The notes: generated by a model from the letters alone, not told the origin. 64,000 nt of DNA from Vibrio tritonius (GCF_001547935.1 NZ_AP014635.1:2666001-2730000); one strand, 5' to 3'; positions 1-8,732 are shown, numbered from the stretch's first letter. Numbers and translations are program-made.

Positions 1-78
1 TCTGCAGCTTTATCATTTACCATAATTGGGACCGCTAAGTGTTAGCTTTAATACTTGGTGTGAGAACGTTGGTTTAAA

Positions 79-378
79 TTATAGATTATTTTTACTTTTA
101 GCTATAGACATAGGAAAACATGTAGCAACTAATAAAACAGAAAAAATAAAACCAAACCACCAGCAAAATACATTATTAACATCATTTGGCATGATTTTTT
201 CGAAAAGAAATGCGAATTGATGATACTTTGCGAAATAAAAATATTCAGATGCAATATACATTACAAAAATAATATATAAAAATCTAACTACAATATTCGA
301 ATTTACTAATTTTCTAGATATTACCCTTAGTATTTTCCAAACAAAAATCGATGCTAAAAGAAACAAAAGTATACTCAT
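79..378 (-). CDS. Small membrane protein, possible immunity protein
   Basis: This encodes 99 residues, strongly hydrophobic, with about three membrane segments (roughly residues 1-18, 30-50 and 70-90). Its start overlaps the stop of the upstream DUF4225 gene by four bases (ATGA type), so the two are translationally coupled. A small membrane protein directly behind a secreted-effector-like gene is the usual place for an immunity protein; that role is inferred only from position. No family is recognised. Confidence 0.6.
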   Translation of the reverse strand: MSILLFLLASIFVWKILRVISRKLVNSNIVVRFLYIIFVMYIASEYFYFAKYHQFAFLFEKIMPNDVNNVFCWWFGFIFSVLLVATCFPMSIAKSKNNL

Positions 379-1139
379 TGAAGATTACACTCAAAATCAT
401 CGCTTACGATATCATTATAAATTGATTGCACTGCAGAAATATCAGCAACGCCCTCAACTCCAAGAGCTAGTGGACCTAACGTTTGTAAACCTATTAGATA
501 GTCCTCTGCCGTAGCCCTATATAAAATTATTTTCTTACTATTACTTAACTTATTTAATAGTGAATAATGTTGTTTTAATACATTACTTCGTGACGCAAGC
601 CCATGAGCAGAAAATACCAAGTCAATTGCGTTGTAAGCCATATCACCATATTTTGGCGAACAACCTTTACTTTTAGCATATTCTTCATATAATTTTTTCA
701 CTGGGCCAATATAATTATCATCACCAGTAAAAAAATATACACCTCCTTCTATAGTGTTATTAATGCCATGAGCAACCATCCAACCATGATATGGAATACT
801 CACTCCTCTTGTTTCTGATATACCAATCAACCCACTTTTTATTTGTAATAACCCTGCTATAAACCCCGCTCCCTTTTGAGAAATAGTGATACTCTGTTCT
901 AGTAAGTTTTCAGCTTCTTCCTCAATTGAAGACAGAGCCTGATTTAAGCTTTTTCGACCTTGCTCGAATTCAATTACAATTTGATTAGCAATATCATCAT
1001 AATATTTTAAAAATTTTGCTTTAACCGACCCATTTTTTATGTGCTTATTACCTTCGATAGATGCTCTTATTATAAGGTTACGAGATCGACTTTTTACTTC
1101 ATTTGATTCTTCGTAATTATTTCTCACCCCACTCTCCAT
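375..1139 (-). CDS. DUF4225 domain protein, putative T6SS-linked effector
   Basis: The C-terminal half fits the DUF4225 family: a Gly-rich hydrophobic stretch (GAGFIAGLLQI), then VAHGINN, EGG and a later AIDL..S.HGL..R block. The family is uncharacterised but is often found next to secretion or toxin genes. The open frame runs up to 1205, but the ATG at 1139, with a GGA shortly before it, overlaps the Hcp gene by only 23 bases and is preferred. The frame is +1 relative to Hcp, so an Hcp-DUF4225 fusion broken by an indel is an alternative. The next gene may be its immunity protein. Confidence 0.6.
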   Translation of the reverse strand: MESGVRNNYEESNEVKSRSRNLIIRASIEGNKHIKNGSVKAKFLKYYDDIANQIVIEFEQGRKSLNQALSSIEEEAENLLEQSITISQKGAGFIAGLLQIKSGLIGISETRGVSIPYHGWMVAHGINNTIEGGVYFFTGDDNYIGPVKKLYEEYAKSKGCSPKYGDMAYNAIDLVFSAHGLASRSNVLKQHYSLLNKLSNSKKIILYRATAEDYLIGLQTLGPLALGVEGVADISAVQSIYNDIVSDDFECNLQ

Positions 1140-1608
1140 TATTCCATGAGTCATAGCCTTCTGTACCAGAAATTTTGTGTGTCCATATAATATCTTTATA
1201 GCCAAAGCTAATCATTTCATGCATCTCATCACCATGAGAATTAATCGTATTAGGTAGAACAAAATCCAAAGCAACAATAATCGCATCTACCAATTCAATT
1301 GTATAAAAAAGCTCATTAAACCCTTGTTCATTATTTCGAAAAAAATTTATTTTGCAGCTAAGTTTTTCACCTTTTGAAAAAGCACTAGCTAACAAAGGTG
1401 ACGACTTGTCAATATTTTTAGAAATAACCACTGGGTTATGTAGCTTTCTTTGTTCATACTTTGACATTGAGTGATTACAAGCTATTACTGAAATTTCATC
1501 AATATGATTTGATTGGTATTTTCCTCCCATAGAGTCTTGAGTATTACAGCCTTTAGAGATCGGTCCCTGAGTTGCGCCTTCGACGGTTAAGTATGCTACG
1601 TGTGCCAT
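1117..1608 (-). CDS. hcp: Hcp-family type VI secretion tube/effector protein
   Basis: The 163-residue protein matches Hcp over its whole length: an N-terminal AYLTVEGATQG-like strand, SKGCNTQDSMGGKYQ, the H-DEI-V segment, KNIDKSSPLL, and the SGTEGYDSWN tail typical of the family. Hcp forms hexameric rings stacked inside the type VI tail and can carry effectors. There are no other T6SS structural genes in the window, so this is an orphan hcp with downstream cargo-like genes (DUF4225 and a small membrane protein). The following frame overlaps its 3' end. Confidence 0.85.
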   Translation of the reverse strand: MAHVAYLTVEGATQGPISKGCNTQDSMGGKYQSNHIDEISVIACNHSMSKYEQRKLHNPVVISKNIDKSSPLLASAFSKGEKLSCKINFFRNNEQGFNELFYTIELVDAIIVALDFVLPNTINSHGDEMHEMISFGYKDIIWTHKISGTEGYDSWNNGEWGEK

Positions 1609-1690
1609 TTATTATAATCTTAATTTAATGATAAAAATCAGAGAGTAATACAGACTTTCTCTGAGTCAATTTAGATCTTTCTTTTTGGGA

Positions 1691-2005
1691 CTAACATTGC
1701 AAATTCCTAAAACTACTACGATCACTCCAACCTTGACAATAGCTTGTCACTCGTTTGGTAAAACTGAATAGAACTTAAGAACGGAGCATCACTAGCAGCT
1801 AAGTGAATGTGCTTCACTTTCGCTGATTTCAAGATCGGTAATGTGTTGAGATGATCATAAGCTTCATCTCGACCAAAAAATCCGGTTTTTGCCCCGTTTT
1901 CTTGTAGTGTTTAAAGTTTTTAGTCAACAATTGAAGCTCACTGTCCGTCAGTGAGTCAATTACGATCTTATGCTTAAAAACTTGAATATTTAACGAGTTA
2001 CTCAC
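1691..2005 (-). pseudogene. Decayed YafO-type mRNA interferase toxin
   Basis: Reading leftward from a GTG at 2005, the translation begins VSNSLNIQVFKHKIVIDSL. It then changes frame at the A6 run (1875-1880 on the plus strand) into GFFGRDEAYDHLNTLPIL and KVKHIHLAASDAPF, and changes frame again before SYCQGWSD. These blocks match YafO (GRDALYDD, VAHIHLA and YCQGAFD in the E. coli protein). At least two frameshifts and loss of the C-terminal end make it non-functional. YafO toxins cleave mRNA on the ribosome. The upstream small gene is its likely antitoxin. Confidence 0.65.
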
Positions 2006-2007
2006 TC

Positions 2008-2172
2008 TTAAAAATCATCCAAATCACGTTCATCGAGATCTGTTAATGCTTGAGCATTCAGATGAGCAATAACGTCCAAGCGAACACTCATTGGCCTAAA
2101 TGATGAAACAGCGTCAGAATTCTTAGCTTCTAAAGCTTTCAGTAGCTCGAGTAAACGACTGCCTTTCGCCAC
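2008..2172 (-). CDS. Small antitoxin-like protein paired with the yafO remnant
   Basis: A 54-residue frame runs from GTG (2172) to TAA (2008-2010) and encodes VAKGSRLLELLKALEAKN...RPMSVRLDVIAHLNAQAL, ending in an acidic tail (LDERDLDDF). The GTG of the toxin remnant lies three bases beyond its stop, the usual antitoxin-toxin coupling. A stop codon directly upstream means it is either complete from GTG or truncated at its 5' end. RPMSVRLD resembles a ribbon-helix-helix start. The antitoxin role is inferred from position. Confidence 0.45.
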   Translation of the reverse strand: MAKGSRLLELLKALEAKNSDAVSSFRPMSVRLDVIAHLNAQALTDLDERDLDDF

Positions 2173-2233
2173 GATCTACTACGTTTCCCCTAATAGTGAT
2201 AACATCCCCGCATCAGAATGACCGAGAAAATCT

Positions 2234-2572
2234 ATGTTTATCCATCATGTTAACGACATCGACTGGCTGGTAATTACCGCTTTTGAAGAATTCAAAACGT
2301 TGTTTATCGAAGATGCCGGTGCGATCCCTGCTTGCTTCTCTACCGCCAGCGAATTGAGTCTGCTCGATCAAGCCAGGCGCACTTATGGATATTTGCCAAA
2401 ACTCAGCGGCGTCATTACCGATACAGGAACCTATCAAAGTGCGGATATCAAAGAGGATTTACACCCTCAGCTTGCCTGCTTAGTTGAAGGTCGCGGTCGG
2501 GTGTTTATCTATCACGGTGGCTTTGTCGCTTTTGTGGATGACGAGCAAACCTTCATTACCCGAATCGACTAA
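2234..2572 (+). CDS. Hypothetical protein, possibly a truncated gene
   Basis: A 112-residue frame with natural composition, not recognised as a known family. Motifs include DIDWLVITAFEEFK, STASELSLLDQARRTYGYLP, ITDTGTY and FIYHGGFVAFVDD. A short frame in the neighbouring phase (MTEKIYVYPS, starting near 2218) reads into it with a one-base shift, so the true N terminus may have been lost to an indel. No clear ribosome-binding site precedes the ATG. Its neighbours are decayed toxin-antitoxin genes, which fits a degraded accessory region. Confidence 0.4.
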   Translation: MFIHHVNDIDWLVITAFEEFKTLFIEDAGAIPACFSTASELSLLDQARRTYGYLPKLSGVITDTGTYQSADIKEDLHPQLACLVEGRGRVFIYHGGFVAFVDDEQTFITRID

Positions 2573-2683
2573 ACGTGATTCAGTGAGTTGCAATGGAGCG
2601 AGGTCATGTGCAGCTTCAATAAGAATAGCCTTTGCTTTCTGATTTACTAAGGAAACTTGGTTAACCAACTCAATATCAATAAT

Positions 2684-2713
2684 AAAGCAGAGGCTATCAT
2701 ATCCTCTGCTTTA
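2684..2713. terminator. Inverted repeat, probable bidirectional terminator
   Basis: AAAGCAGAGG and CCTCTGCTTT form a perfect 10-bp stem around a 10-base loop. It lies between the hypothetical gene ending at 2572 and the PL11 lyase gene ending at 2828, so it could serve both strands. Confidence 0.55.
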
Positions 2714-2827
2714 ATACCCCAACGACCTTAACATGCAGCATTCAGAGCTTCATTAATGAACACAGGGCAAGCTCAATTACGGAAGGAATGGGCTTGTTGA
2801 TTATTAATAGCCAATTATTATTAAGAT

Positions 2828-4699
2828 CTATTTATCAGCTTTAATTAACCTAATATTCGGAGTTGGTGCACCATCTGGAAAATAATAACTTACGTGAGCG
2901 GGTTGGTTATAACCGACGTTTTGCACCGCTACATTCATGCGATACATTGGATCATGCATTAATGTGTAATTTTTGTGGTCGGTTTCAAACCAACTAGAAA
3001 AAAGTAATAATTCCGTATTATCAACATTGGGGAAAATAATCTCCTCTCTCCAATCACCTATAATATCGGCGACTAAATTGGCATCATTTTTAGAACTATG
3101 TATGGTTTTAGCTCCATAATACCAACCAGTAAACAAACGTTTATCCCCATTAACACTCGCTCCTCCTCTAAGCTCTTGTTGTACATCACCATCAAAATAC
3201 AAAGGCTGTAGATATGAGTTATAACTTTCGCTTAATTGATTGCCATAGACATCAAAACTACCTAAACCAACCGCAGCAATCTCTGAACCTCGGTAATCGC
3301 TATTTACATCTGCCGCCCAAGCGCGACCGACATCGTTAGAGCTTAATACTTCCCACAAGATTTCACCGGTTTTTGCATCACGCATATCGATGCCATAAGT
3401 GCTATTTTCATGTGGTTGGAAAAACTCAATTCCATCACGATCTGGCATCAAATCACCAATCGCATGTGAATCACCATGTCCACGACCAGTACTGTACAAA
3501 CCAGTGCCATCATTATCGATGGCCATTGCACCGTAAGTGAGTTCGTCTGAACCATCCTCATCAACATCACCTACCGCTACACTGTGGTTTCCTTGACCTG
3601 CGTATTCTTCATTGCCTTCATCATCAGAATCAAACTTCCAAACCGTAGTAAGCGTATTCGCTCCATCCCACTTGTAAGCTGCCATACCGATACGGCTATA
3701 AATCCCACGAGAATAAACCAACATAGGTCCGTTATTGGCGTCGTATAAAACAGCCCCTTTTCTGGATGCCGAACGTTTACCGTAACTGTCACCCCATGTT
3801 GCTTTCATGTCCTCAATTGGTCCAATCGCAGGCCATAAATTTACGGTGGCCATTTCTTTACCAGTTTCACCGTTAAATAGAGAAATATATTGGGGATCTG
3901 CCATCAAATGACCAGAGACCCTTTCAATCACTAATGAGTCATCGTCGTTTGCCGCTGGCCCTTTGCTTAAGTAACTCCCCGTTCCATCTTTTGTACCGGG
4001 GCCAGTCAACATAGCGACTTCGGCTTTACCATCTTCATTGAGATCATAAACCATAATATTGAGAATCTGTTTATCGGTATTTGGACCACAATCTATACGC
4101 CATAAACTGTTGCCATCGAGATCAATGGCCTCAACATAAGAGTGAACACCAGAGCTAGGCTCCCACTCAAAGATCAGTTCATACTGTCCATCACCATCTA
4201 AATCGCCAACACTCATATCGCCGGGAGTGTAGGTAATACCCTCATTTTCTGGAGCACTCGGTAAAGGGATTCGTTTAAACGGGATTTTAGGCTTTCCAGG
4301 ATTTCTATAAGGTTCTTTTAGACTCCAAACAGTAGCCTTATCTGACATTTCACTACCGGAATCCAAAATTGTTTCAACTGTATAAGTATCAGAAACCGTT
4401 CCATCTTCATCTACATAATTAGTTGATGTGGTAATTGGGCTTTCGTTAATCTGCTCACCGTTACGGTAAAGATTAAAACCAATATTTTCATCATCAGTCC
4501 CTAACATTCGCCAAGATAAGTAAACATCGTTACTTCTCTCAAGTGCTACTAAACCACGATTTAAATATTCCATCGGTCGTGGCGAAATACTTGCCATCGA
4601 ACTTGTTGTAGACATGATGCCAATTAACCCTAGCGAGATACAACGTGCTAATTTACCCAATCCAAGACGACGATGAATCACTGAATGTTTGCCTTTCAT
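2828..4699 (-). CDS. Secreted rhamnogalacturonan lyase, polysaccharide lyase family 11
   Basis: The 623-residue protein starts with a long signal peptide (charged n-region to about residue 20, then ISLGLIGIMS and an SMA cleavage site). The mature part opens with RPMEYLNRGLVAL, WRMLGTD and GFNLYRNG, the N-terminal signature of PL11 lyases. It has repeated Asp/Gly-rich calcium-type blade loops (GDLDGDGQYE, DLNEDGKAE, GDVDEDGSDE) expected of the eight-bladed propeller. PL11 enzymes cut the rhamnogalacturonan I backbone of pectin by beta-elimination. The start is supported by AAAGGA nine bases upstream. It is a single-gene unit and fits the plant-directed island further right. Confidence 0.88.
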   Translation of the reverse strand: MKGKHSVIHRRLGLGKLARCISLGLIGIMSTTSSMASISPRPMEYLNRGLVALERSNDVYLSWRMLGTDDENIGFNLYRNGEQINESPITTSTNYVDEDGTVSDTYTVETILDSGSEMSDKATVWSLKEPYRNPGKPKIPFKRIPLPSAPENEGITYTPGDMSVGDLDGDGQYELIFEWEPSSGVHSYVEAIDLDGNSLWRIDCGPNTDKQILNIMVYDLNEDGKAEVAMLTGPGTKDGTGSYLSKGPAANDDDSLVIERVSGHLMADPQYISLFNGETGKEMATVNLWPAIGPIEDMKATWGDSYGKRSASRKGAVLYDANNGPMLVYSRGIYSRIGMAAYKWDGANTLTTVWKFDSDDEGNEEYAGQGNHSVAVGDVDEDGSDELTYGAMAIDNDGTGLYSTGRGHGDSHAIGDLMPDRDGIEFFQPHENSTYGIDMRDAKTGEILWEVLSSNDVGRAWAADVNSDYRGSEIAAVGLGSFDVYGNQLSESYNSYLQPLYFDGDVQQELRGGASVNGDKRLFTGWYYGAKTIHSSKNDANLVADIIGDWREEIIFPNVDNTELLLFSSWFETDHKNYTLMHDPMYRMNVAVQNVGYNQPAHVSYYFPDGAPTPNIRLIKADK

Positions 4700-4868
4700 A
4701 TCCTTTCCTTTTAATAATTAAAACAAACATAAGCATATGTATTTTATTATAACAAAGTGCAATTTTATATAGCTATTTGAACGCAGTTAACAGCGGTATG
4801 TGATGATTACCTTGATAAGGGATTTTTATTCAAATAAAAATGCAACATTGTGAGTTTTTACGGGATAC

Positions 4869-4904
4869 AAAAAAAACACACAGTGGATGCAACTGTGTGT
4901 TTTT
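4869..4904. terminator. Terminator hairpin, copy 1 of a duplicated element
   Basis: A-rich tract, ACACACAGT, loop GGATGCA, ACTGTGTGT and a T tract: a symmetrical rho-independent terminator. The same 36-base sequence recurs at 5861-5896, so the tumE/tumA pair lies between two direct copies. It sits at the 3' side of tumA. Confidence 0.75.
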
Positions 4905-4989
4905 ACGATAGCTATTATTCAATTAGTTAAAAACTATTATAAATCAATATAATAAATATTACTAAGACCTTACTTTTGCCTGTTATCGA

Positions 4990-5391
4990 TCAAGCAGCTG
5001 CCTGACCGATTGATAGCTGCAGCAAGTAATGTTCGAGTTCAGAGTTAGTAACAATTTCAAAATCCGTAAACAAAGCGACAGGTTTAATCGACTTGCCAGC
5101 ACCTTGCTCTAAACGCACAAACCCTTTTTCACTTAATGCTTTAAGAGTGTTTGATAAATTAGATTTAGCTCGCCCTGTTAACTCTGACAATTGAGTTAGG
5201 CTTTCAGGCCTCTCTGAGTCAATTAAGCGTAACAATTCAATATTTTCCGGACAAAGAATCTGAGAAATAGCATTAATCGATGTATACCATACTCTCGGCT
5301 CATCCTGTTGAGGCTTGTATTTTCCTTGAGCAATAGCAAGCAGCCTCATACGAATGAGCTTTTCAGACATAATTCCAATTCTTGCTTTCAT
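4990..5391 (-). CDS. tumA: TumA-type antitoxin, winged-helix DNA-binding protein
   Basis: The 133-residue protein has a helix-turn-helix of the HVO_A0114/TumA type (LLRLIDSERPESLTQLSEL, then TGRAKSNLSNTLKALSEKGF), followed by a short C-terminal wing. It starts one base after the stop of the TumE-like toxin gene, giving the toxin-first order typical of tumE-tumA. The antitoxin should neutralise TumE and repress the operon. An in-frame ATG at 5370 with GGA before it is an alternative start; the ATG at 5391 has AAGG upstream. The whole pair sits between two identical terminators. Confidence 0.8.
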   Translation of the reverse strand: MKARIGIMSEKLIRMRLLAIAQGKYKPQQDEPRVWYTSINAISQILCPENIELLRLIDSERPESLTQLSELTGRAKSNLSNTLKALSEKGFVRLEQGAGKSIKPVALFTDFEIVTNSELEHYLLQLSIGQAAA

Positions 5392-5392
5392 A

Positions 5393-5749
5393 TTATTTAC
5401 CTTCTATTGCAGCAATGGTTTTGTCTATACCCTCAAAGAAATCCTGAAGCAAAGTATAACAATCAGAAAACTCGTAAGGGGTGCCTTGATCAACAGCTGA
5501 TTTATGCATGTGATCATATTCGTAACATTTCCCACTGAACTTTTTACTTTTGGGCGGTTTAACTGCATGGGCGTTATCATGCCCAAATACCCGCTTATTG
5601 TATTTATTATGCAGCGTGAGGTTATAGCGAATACCATGAGGACGTTCTTTAGTTGGAGGAACAGCCCAAGCCTCAATCTTCCACCAATATCCATCATCCC
5701 TATGAACTTGCTCACCATGCATACTTAGTAATACATCAATCTCATCCAA
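5393..5749 (-). CDS. tumE: TumE-type toxin (DUF6516)
   Basis: The 118-residue protein matches the TumE/DUF6516 family: an early EAW strand, RYNLTLHNKYNKRVFGHDNAH with the conserved DNAH, then YEYDHMH, and the C-terminal PYEF...LLQDFFEGID block. TumE proteins are growth-inhibiting toxins thought to act as ribonucleases. It is the first gene of the two-gene unit and is followed after one base by the antitoxin. The exact biochemical target cannot be read from sequence. Confidence 0.8.
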   Translation of the reverse strand: MDEIDVLLSMHGEQVHRDDGYWWKIEAWAVPPTKERPHGIRYNLTLHNKYNKRVFGHDNAHAVKPPKSKKFSGKCYEYDHMHKSAVDQGTPYEFSDCYTLLQDFFEGIDKTIAAIEGK

Positions 5750-5860
5750 AGGTTTTAGCTCTGATTTATGTTATGACCAGAGTATAACAAACTTATTAGT
5801 CGGATGTGAAACGTAAATAAGTCATAACACTGTTAAGTTCTAAATACTCCTCAGAAGCGC

Positions 5861-5896
5861 AAAAAAAACACACAGTGGATGCAACTGTGTGTTTTT
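5861..5896. terminator. Terminator hairpin, copy 2 of a duplicated element
   Basis: Same stem and A/T flanks as the copy at 4869-4904 (ACACACAGT, loop GGATGCA, ACTGTGTGT). It lies just past the stop of the amino-acid binding-protein gene, where it makes sense as that gene's original terminator. The leftward copy could have been created when the toxin-antitoxin unit arrived. Confidence 0.75.
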
Positions 5897-5948
5897 TATT
5901 AGAGATGTTGTGTTTGCAGAAACGGTCTGCAAGATAAGCGGTTAACGC

Positions 5949-6722
5949 TTATTTCACGCTGACATCAAAGCCTGTGAAGTATTGTGCAGCCAGTTTTTTC
6001 ACTGTGCCGTCATCTTGTACTTCTTTGATGGCTTTGTTGAATTTTTCTTTTAGCTCATCGCTGCCTTTACGCAGGCCAAAACCGATACCGCTGCCTAGGA
6101 TTTTAGCGTCTTCAACCGGTTCGCCGATAAAGCCATAGCCTTTGCTTTCTGGTTTGCTAAGGAAGCCAGCTTGACCAGCTGCAGCCATTACTAATGTACC
6201 GTCGATACGACCGGTCATCATGTCGGAATAAACCATGTTTTGGTCTTTATACGCTGTCACGGTTACACCTTTTGGTTCCCAGTGAGCTTTTGCGTACACT
6301 TCTTGGATTGAACCTTGAAGCACACCAATGTTTTTACCGCGTAGCGCGTCAGCCGTTGGTGCGAGGTGTTGATCGACACGAGCGATCAGCTGTGAAGGAA
6401 TACGGTAGATTGGATTGGTAAAGTCGATCGCTTTAGCGCGCTGCTCAGTAATGTTCATCGCAGAGTTGATCACGTCGAATTTTTTCGCATTCAGTGCAGG
6501 AATCAGCGTATCAAAGCTGCTTTCTTTCCAGACACATTCGGTTTTCATACGTTCACAAATAGCTTTACCCAGCTCAATGTCAAAGCCGACTAATTCGCCT
6601 TTGGCATTTTTACTTTCGAAAGGAGGGTATTCTGCTTCTAAGCCGTAACGTACGGTGGCTGCAAAAGAAGAAGCTGATGCCATCAAACCCAAAGCAAGCA
6701 TCACTAAACGCGCTTTATTCAT
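5949..6722 (-). CDS. Periplasmic polar amino-acid binding protein (ArgT/HisJ family)
   Basis: This 257-residue solute-binding protein has a signal peptide (MNKARLVMLALGLMASASSFA) and family motifs AEYPPFESKN, GELVGFDIELG, ALIPALNAKKFD and SAMNITEQRAKAIDFT. These match lysine/arginine/ornithine and histidine binding proteins, including the substrate-binding Asp and Arg region. The ATG at 6722 is chosen because AAGGG lies at the right distance; an upstream ATG at 6743 would put that signal inside the coding sequence. Matching permease and ATPase genes are about 5 kb upstream (11936-14144). It follows the omega-amidase gene on the same strand. Confidence 0.88.
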   Translation of the reverse strand: MNKARLVMLALGLMASASSFAATVRYGLEAEYPPFESKNAKGELVGFDIELGKAICERMKTECVWKESSFDTLIPALNAKKFDVINSAMNITEQRAKAIDFTNPIYRIPSQLIARVDQHLAPTADALRGKNIGVLQGSIQEVYAKAHWEPKGVTVTAYKDQNMVYSDMMTGRIDGTLVMAAAGQAGFLSKPESKGYGFIGEPVEDAKILGSGIGFGLRKGSDELKEKFNKAIKEVQDDGTVKKLAAQYFTGFDVSVK

Positions 6723-6750
6723 AGTAATTCCCTTGTTATCCAATCAGTAA

Positions 6751-7554
6751 CTAATAAAAAATCCGGTTCTTTAACGCCGGTAATTGTTGTCGACTTTGAT
6801 CAAGTCGTTCTAAATCGATTTCCGCAGTGACGACGCCTTCGCCCTCTTCCAGCATTGCCAGCACTTCGCCCCAAGGGCCGATGATCATACTGTGGCCAAA
6901 AGTGCGATTGCCGTTGGGATGAACGCCCGTTTGCGCCGCTGCAATCACGACACATTGGTTTTCCACAGCGCGAGCTCGAAGTAATAGCTCCCAATGTGCT
7001 TGGCCGGTGGTGTACGTAAACGCAGCAGGAACTGTGATCACCTCATACTCCTTATGCAGACGATACAGCTCAGGAAACCGCAAATCATAACAAACCGAAG
7101 GTCTGACCTTGGCAAAAGGCAGTTCAAATGTGGTAACGACCTTACCAGGATAAAGTGTGTCTGATTCTTTGTAACTCTCTTGCCCGTTATCAAAGCCAAA
7201 TAGGTGAATTTTATCGTAGCGACCGACACATTCACCCTCTTGGTTAAACAGCAAGTTAGTATTGTAAACTTTGTCTTTATCAGGGCTGATTAACGGAATG
7301 GTGCCAGCCGACAACCACACCTGCGCCTCTTTAGCTATCGCACGTAGCGCTTGCGAAATCACCCCACCGCTGTCGGGTTCGGCATGTGCCAAACGCGCTG
7401 CATCATTTTGCCCAATAAAGCAAAAATACTCTGGTAAAACAACAAACTGAGCACCCTTTTGAGCGGCTTCAAGAACCCACTTTCTCGCCCGTTGCAGGTT
7501 ATCAGCAACATCGTCGTTGCTGTTCATCTGAATCGCGGCAACCGTGACTTTCAC
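6751..7554 (-). CDS. Omega-amidase / carbon-nitrogen hydrolase (Nit family)
   Basis: The 267-residue nitrilase-superfamily enzyme has the catalytic triad in sequence: Glu42 (VLPEYF), Lys115 (RYDKIHLF) and Cys155 (SVCYDLRFPELYR). These motifs match omega-amidases and deaminated-glutathione amidases, which hydrolyse 2-oxoglutaramate or similar amides formed by glutamine-dependent transamination. The aminotransferase gene sits 11 bases upstream on the same strand, which strongly suggests a coupled transaminase/omega-amidase pathway. A short gap leads to the amino-acid binding protein, so the three may be one transcript. Confidence 0.85.
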   Translation of the reverse strand: MKVTVAAIQMNSNDDVADNLQRARKWVLEAAQKGAQFVVLPEYFCFIGQNDAARLAHAEPDSGGVISQALRAIAKEAQVWLSAGTIPLISPDKDKVYNTNLLFNQEGECVGRYDKIHLFGFDNGQESYKESDTLYPGKVVTTFELPFAKVRPSVCYDLRFPELYRLHKEYEVITVPAAFTYTTGQAHWELLLRARAVENQCVVIAAAQTGVHPNGNRTFGHSMIIGPWGEVLAMLEEGEGVVTAEIDLERLDQSRQQLPALKNRIFY

Positions 7555-7565
7555 AGGAAAACTCC

Positions 7566-8732
7566 TTAATCAAACCGAGCGCGGCAGAGTGCCTGTGCGC
7601 CGGCAATGATGGTCGCATCGTCTTTCGCAAATGACAGACGAATCACTTTGTTATCCGTGCCATCAGTATAAAACGCGGAAAGTGGAATGGTTGCAACCCC
7701 TTGTTCTTTGATTAAACGGGTCACCACATCACTGTCTTTCTCTTGGCTTAAGTGTCCATAGCTGGCGAGCAAGAAGAAAGAACCACTGCTTGGAATAAGT
7801 TCAAACGGACTTTCAGCCAGAGAGGAGATCATCAAGTCACGTTTATGTTGGTAAAACTTCGCCAGATGCAAATAGGTTTGTGGATCTTTCATGTACTCAG
7901 CAAATGCATACTGCATTGGTGTATCCGCTGAGAACATAAGAAATTGGTGAACTTTCACCACTTCGTCCATCAAAGCTTGTGGCGCAACACAATACCCCAC
8001 ACGCCAACCTGTCACATGGAAGGTTTTACCAAAAGAAGAAATAATCACACTGCGCGCCGCTAACTCGCTGTGAGTGGCCATGCCGCAATGGGGTTTATCA
8101 TCAAACACGATGTGCTCGTAAACTTCGTCAGACAAAATCACGATGTCAGTATTACGGGTAATCGCAGCCAGCTCATCAAGATCCGCTTGGTTTAACACTT
8201 GCCCTGTCGGGTTATGCGGAGTGTTGATGATGATCATTTTGGTTTTGCTGGTAATGGTGGCACGCACTTCATCCCAGTTAATACCAAAATCAGGCGCCTG
8301 CAATTTAAGCGGAATCGCCTTAGCACCTTGCAAACGAACAATCGGCGCATAGCTATCGAAAGAGGGTTCGAAATAGATCACTTCATCGCCCGGATGCACT
8401 AACGCAGAAATCGTTGAATAGATCCCTTGGCTAGCACTGGCGGTGACCAGAATTTCCCGTTCTACATCGTATGAGCGCCCATAGACATTCTGGATTTTTT
8501 CCGCGATGCGCTCACGCAGTAACGCGTACCCTGTCATTACAGCGTATTGGTTATGGTTATTCTCCATCGCGCGCGTTACGCCTTTGATCAACTCAGAATC
8601 ACAGGCAAAGTTAGGAGCACCTTGAGATAAGTTGATGGCTTTGTAACGGCTGGATAATTCACCAATAACAGAAAATATGGTGGTACCAACATCATCCAAT
8701 TTAGTGCGCGATGAAACGGGAGTGTGAATCAT
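7566..8732 (-). CDS. Class I PLP aminotransferase, methionine/aromatic type (YbdL-like)
   Basis: This 388-residue fold-type I aminotransferase shows NPTG (174-177), the DEVYEH block (Asp202, Tyr205), the PLP Lys236 in SSFGKTFHVTGWR and a conserved C-terminal Arg region. The N-terminal INLSQGAPNFACD and overall length match YbdL/kynurenine-glutamine transaminase-type enzymes that transaminate methionine and aromatic amino acids to 2-oxoacids. In E. coli ybdL sits beside ybdH (hcxA), and an HcxA-like gene is also close by here. It is transcribed divergently from the LysR gene, its likely regulator. Confidence 0.85.
   Translation of the reverse strand: MIHTPVSSRTKLDDVGTTIFSVIGELSSRYKAINLSQGAPNFACDSELIKGVTRAMENNHNQYAVMTGYALLRERIAEKIQNVYGRSYDVEREILVTASASQGIYSTISALVHPGDEVIYFEPSFDSYAPIVRLQGAKAIPLKLQAPDFGINWDEVRATITSKTKMIIINTPHNPTGQVLNQADLDELAAITRNTDIVILSDEVYEHIVFDDKPHCGMATHSELAARSVIISSFGKTFHVTGWRVGYCVAPQALMDEVVKVHQFLMFSADTPMQYAFAEYMKDPQTYLHLAKFYQHKRDLMISSLAESPFELIPSSGSFFLLASYGHLSQEKDSDVVTRLIKEQGVATIPLSAFYTDGTDNKVIRLSFAKDDATIIAGAQALCRARFD

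Noticed and set aside
1600..2830. Integron cassette array with attC sites, suggested by small orphan genes and a toxin-antitoxin remnant
   Set aside because: No attC-like inverted core sites flanking each gene could be found.
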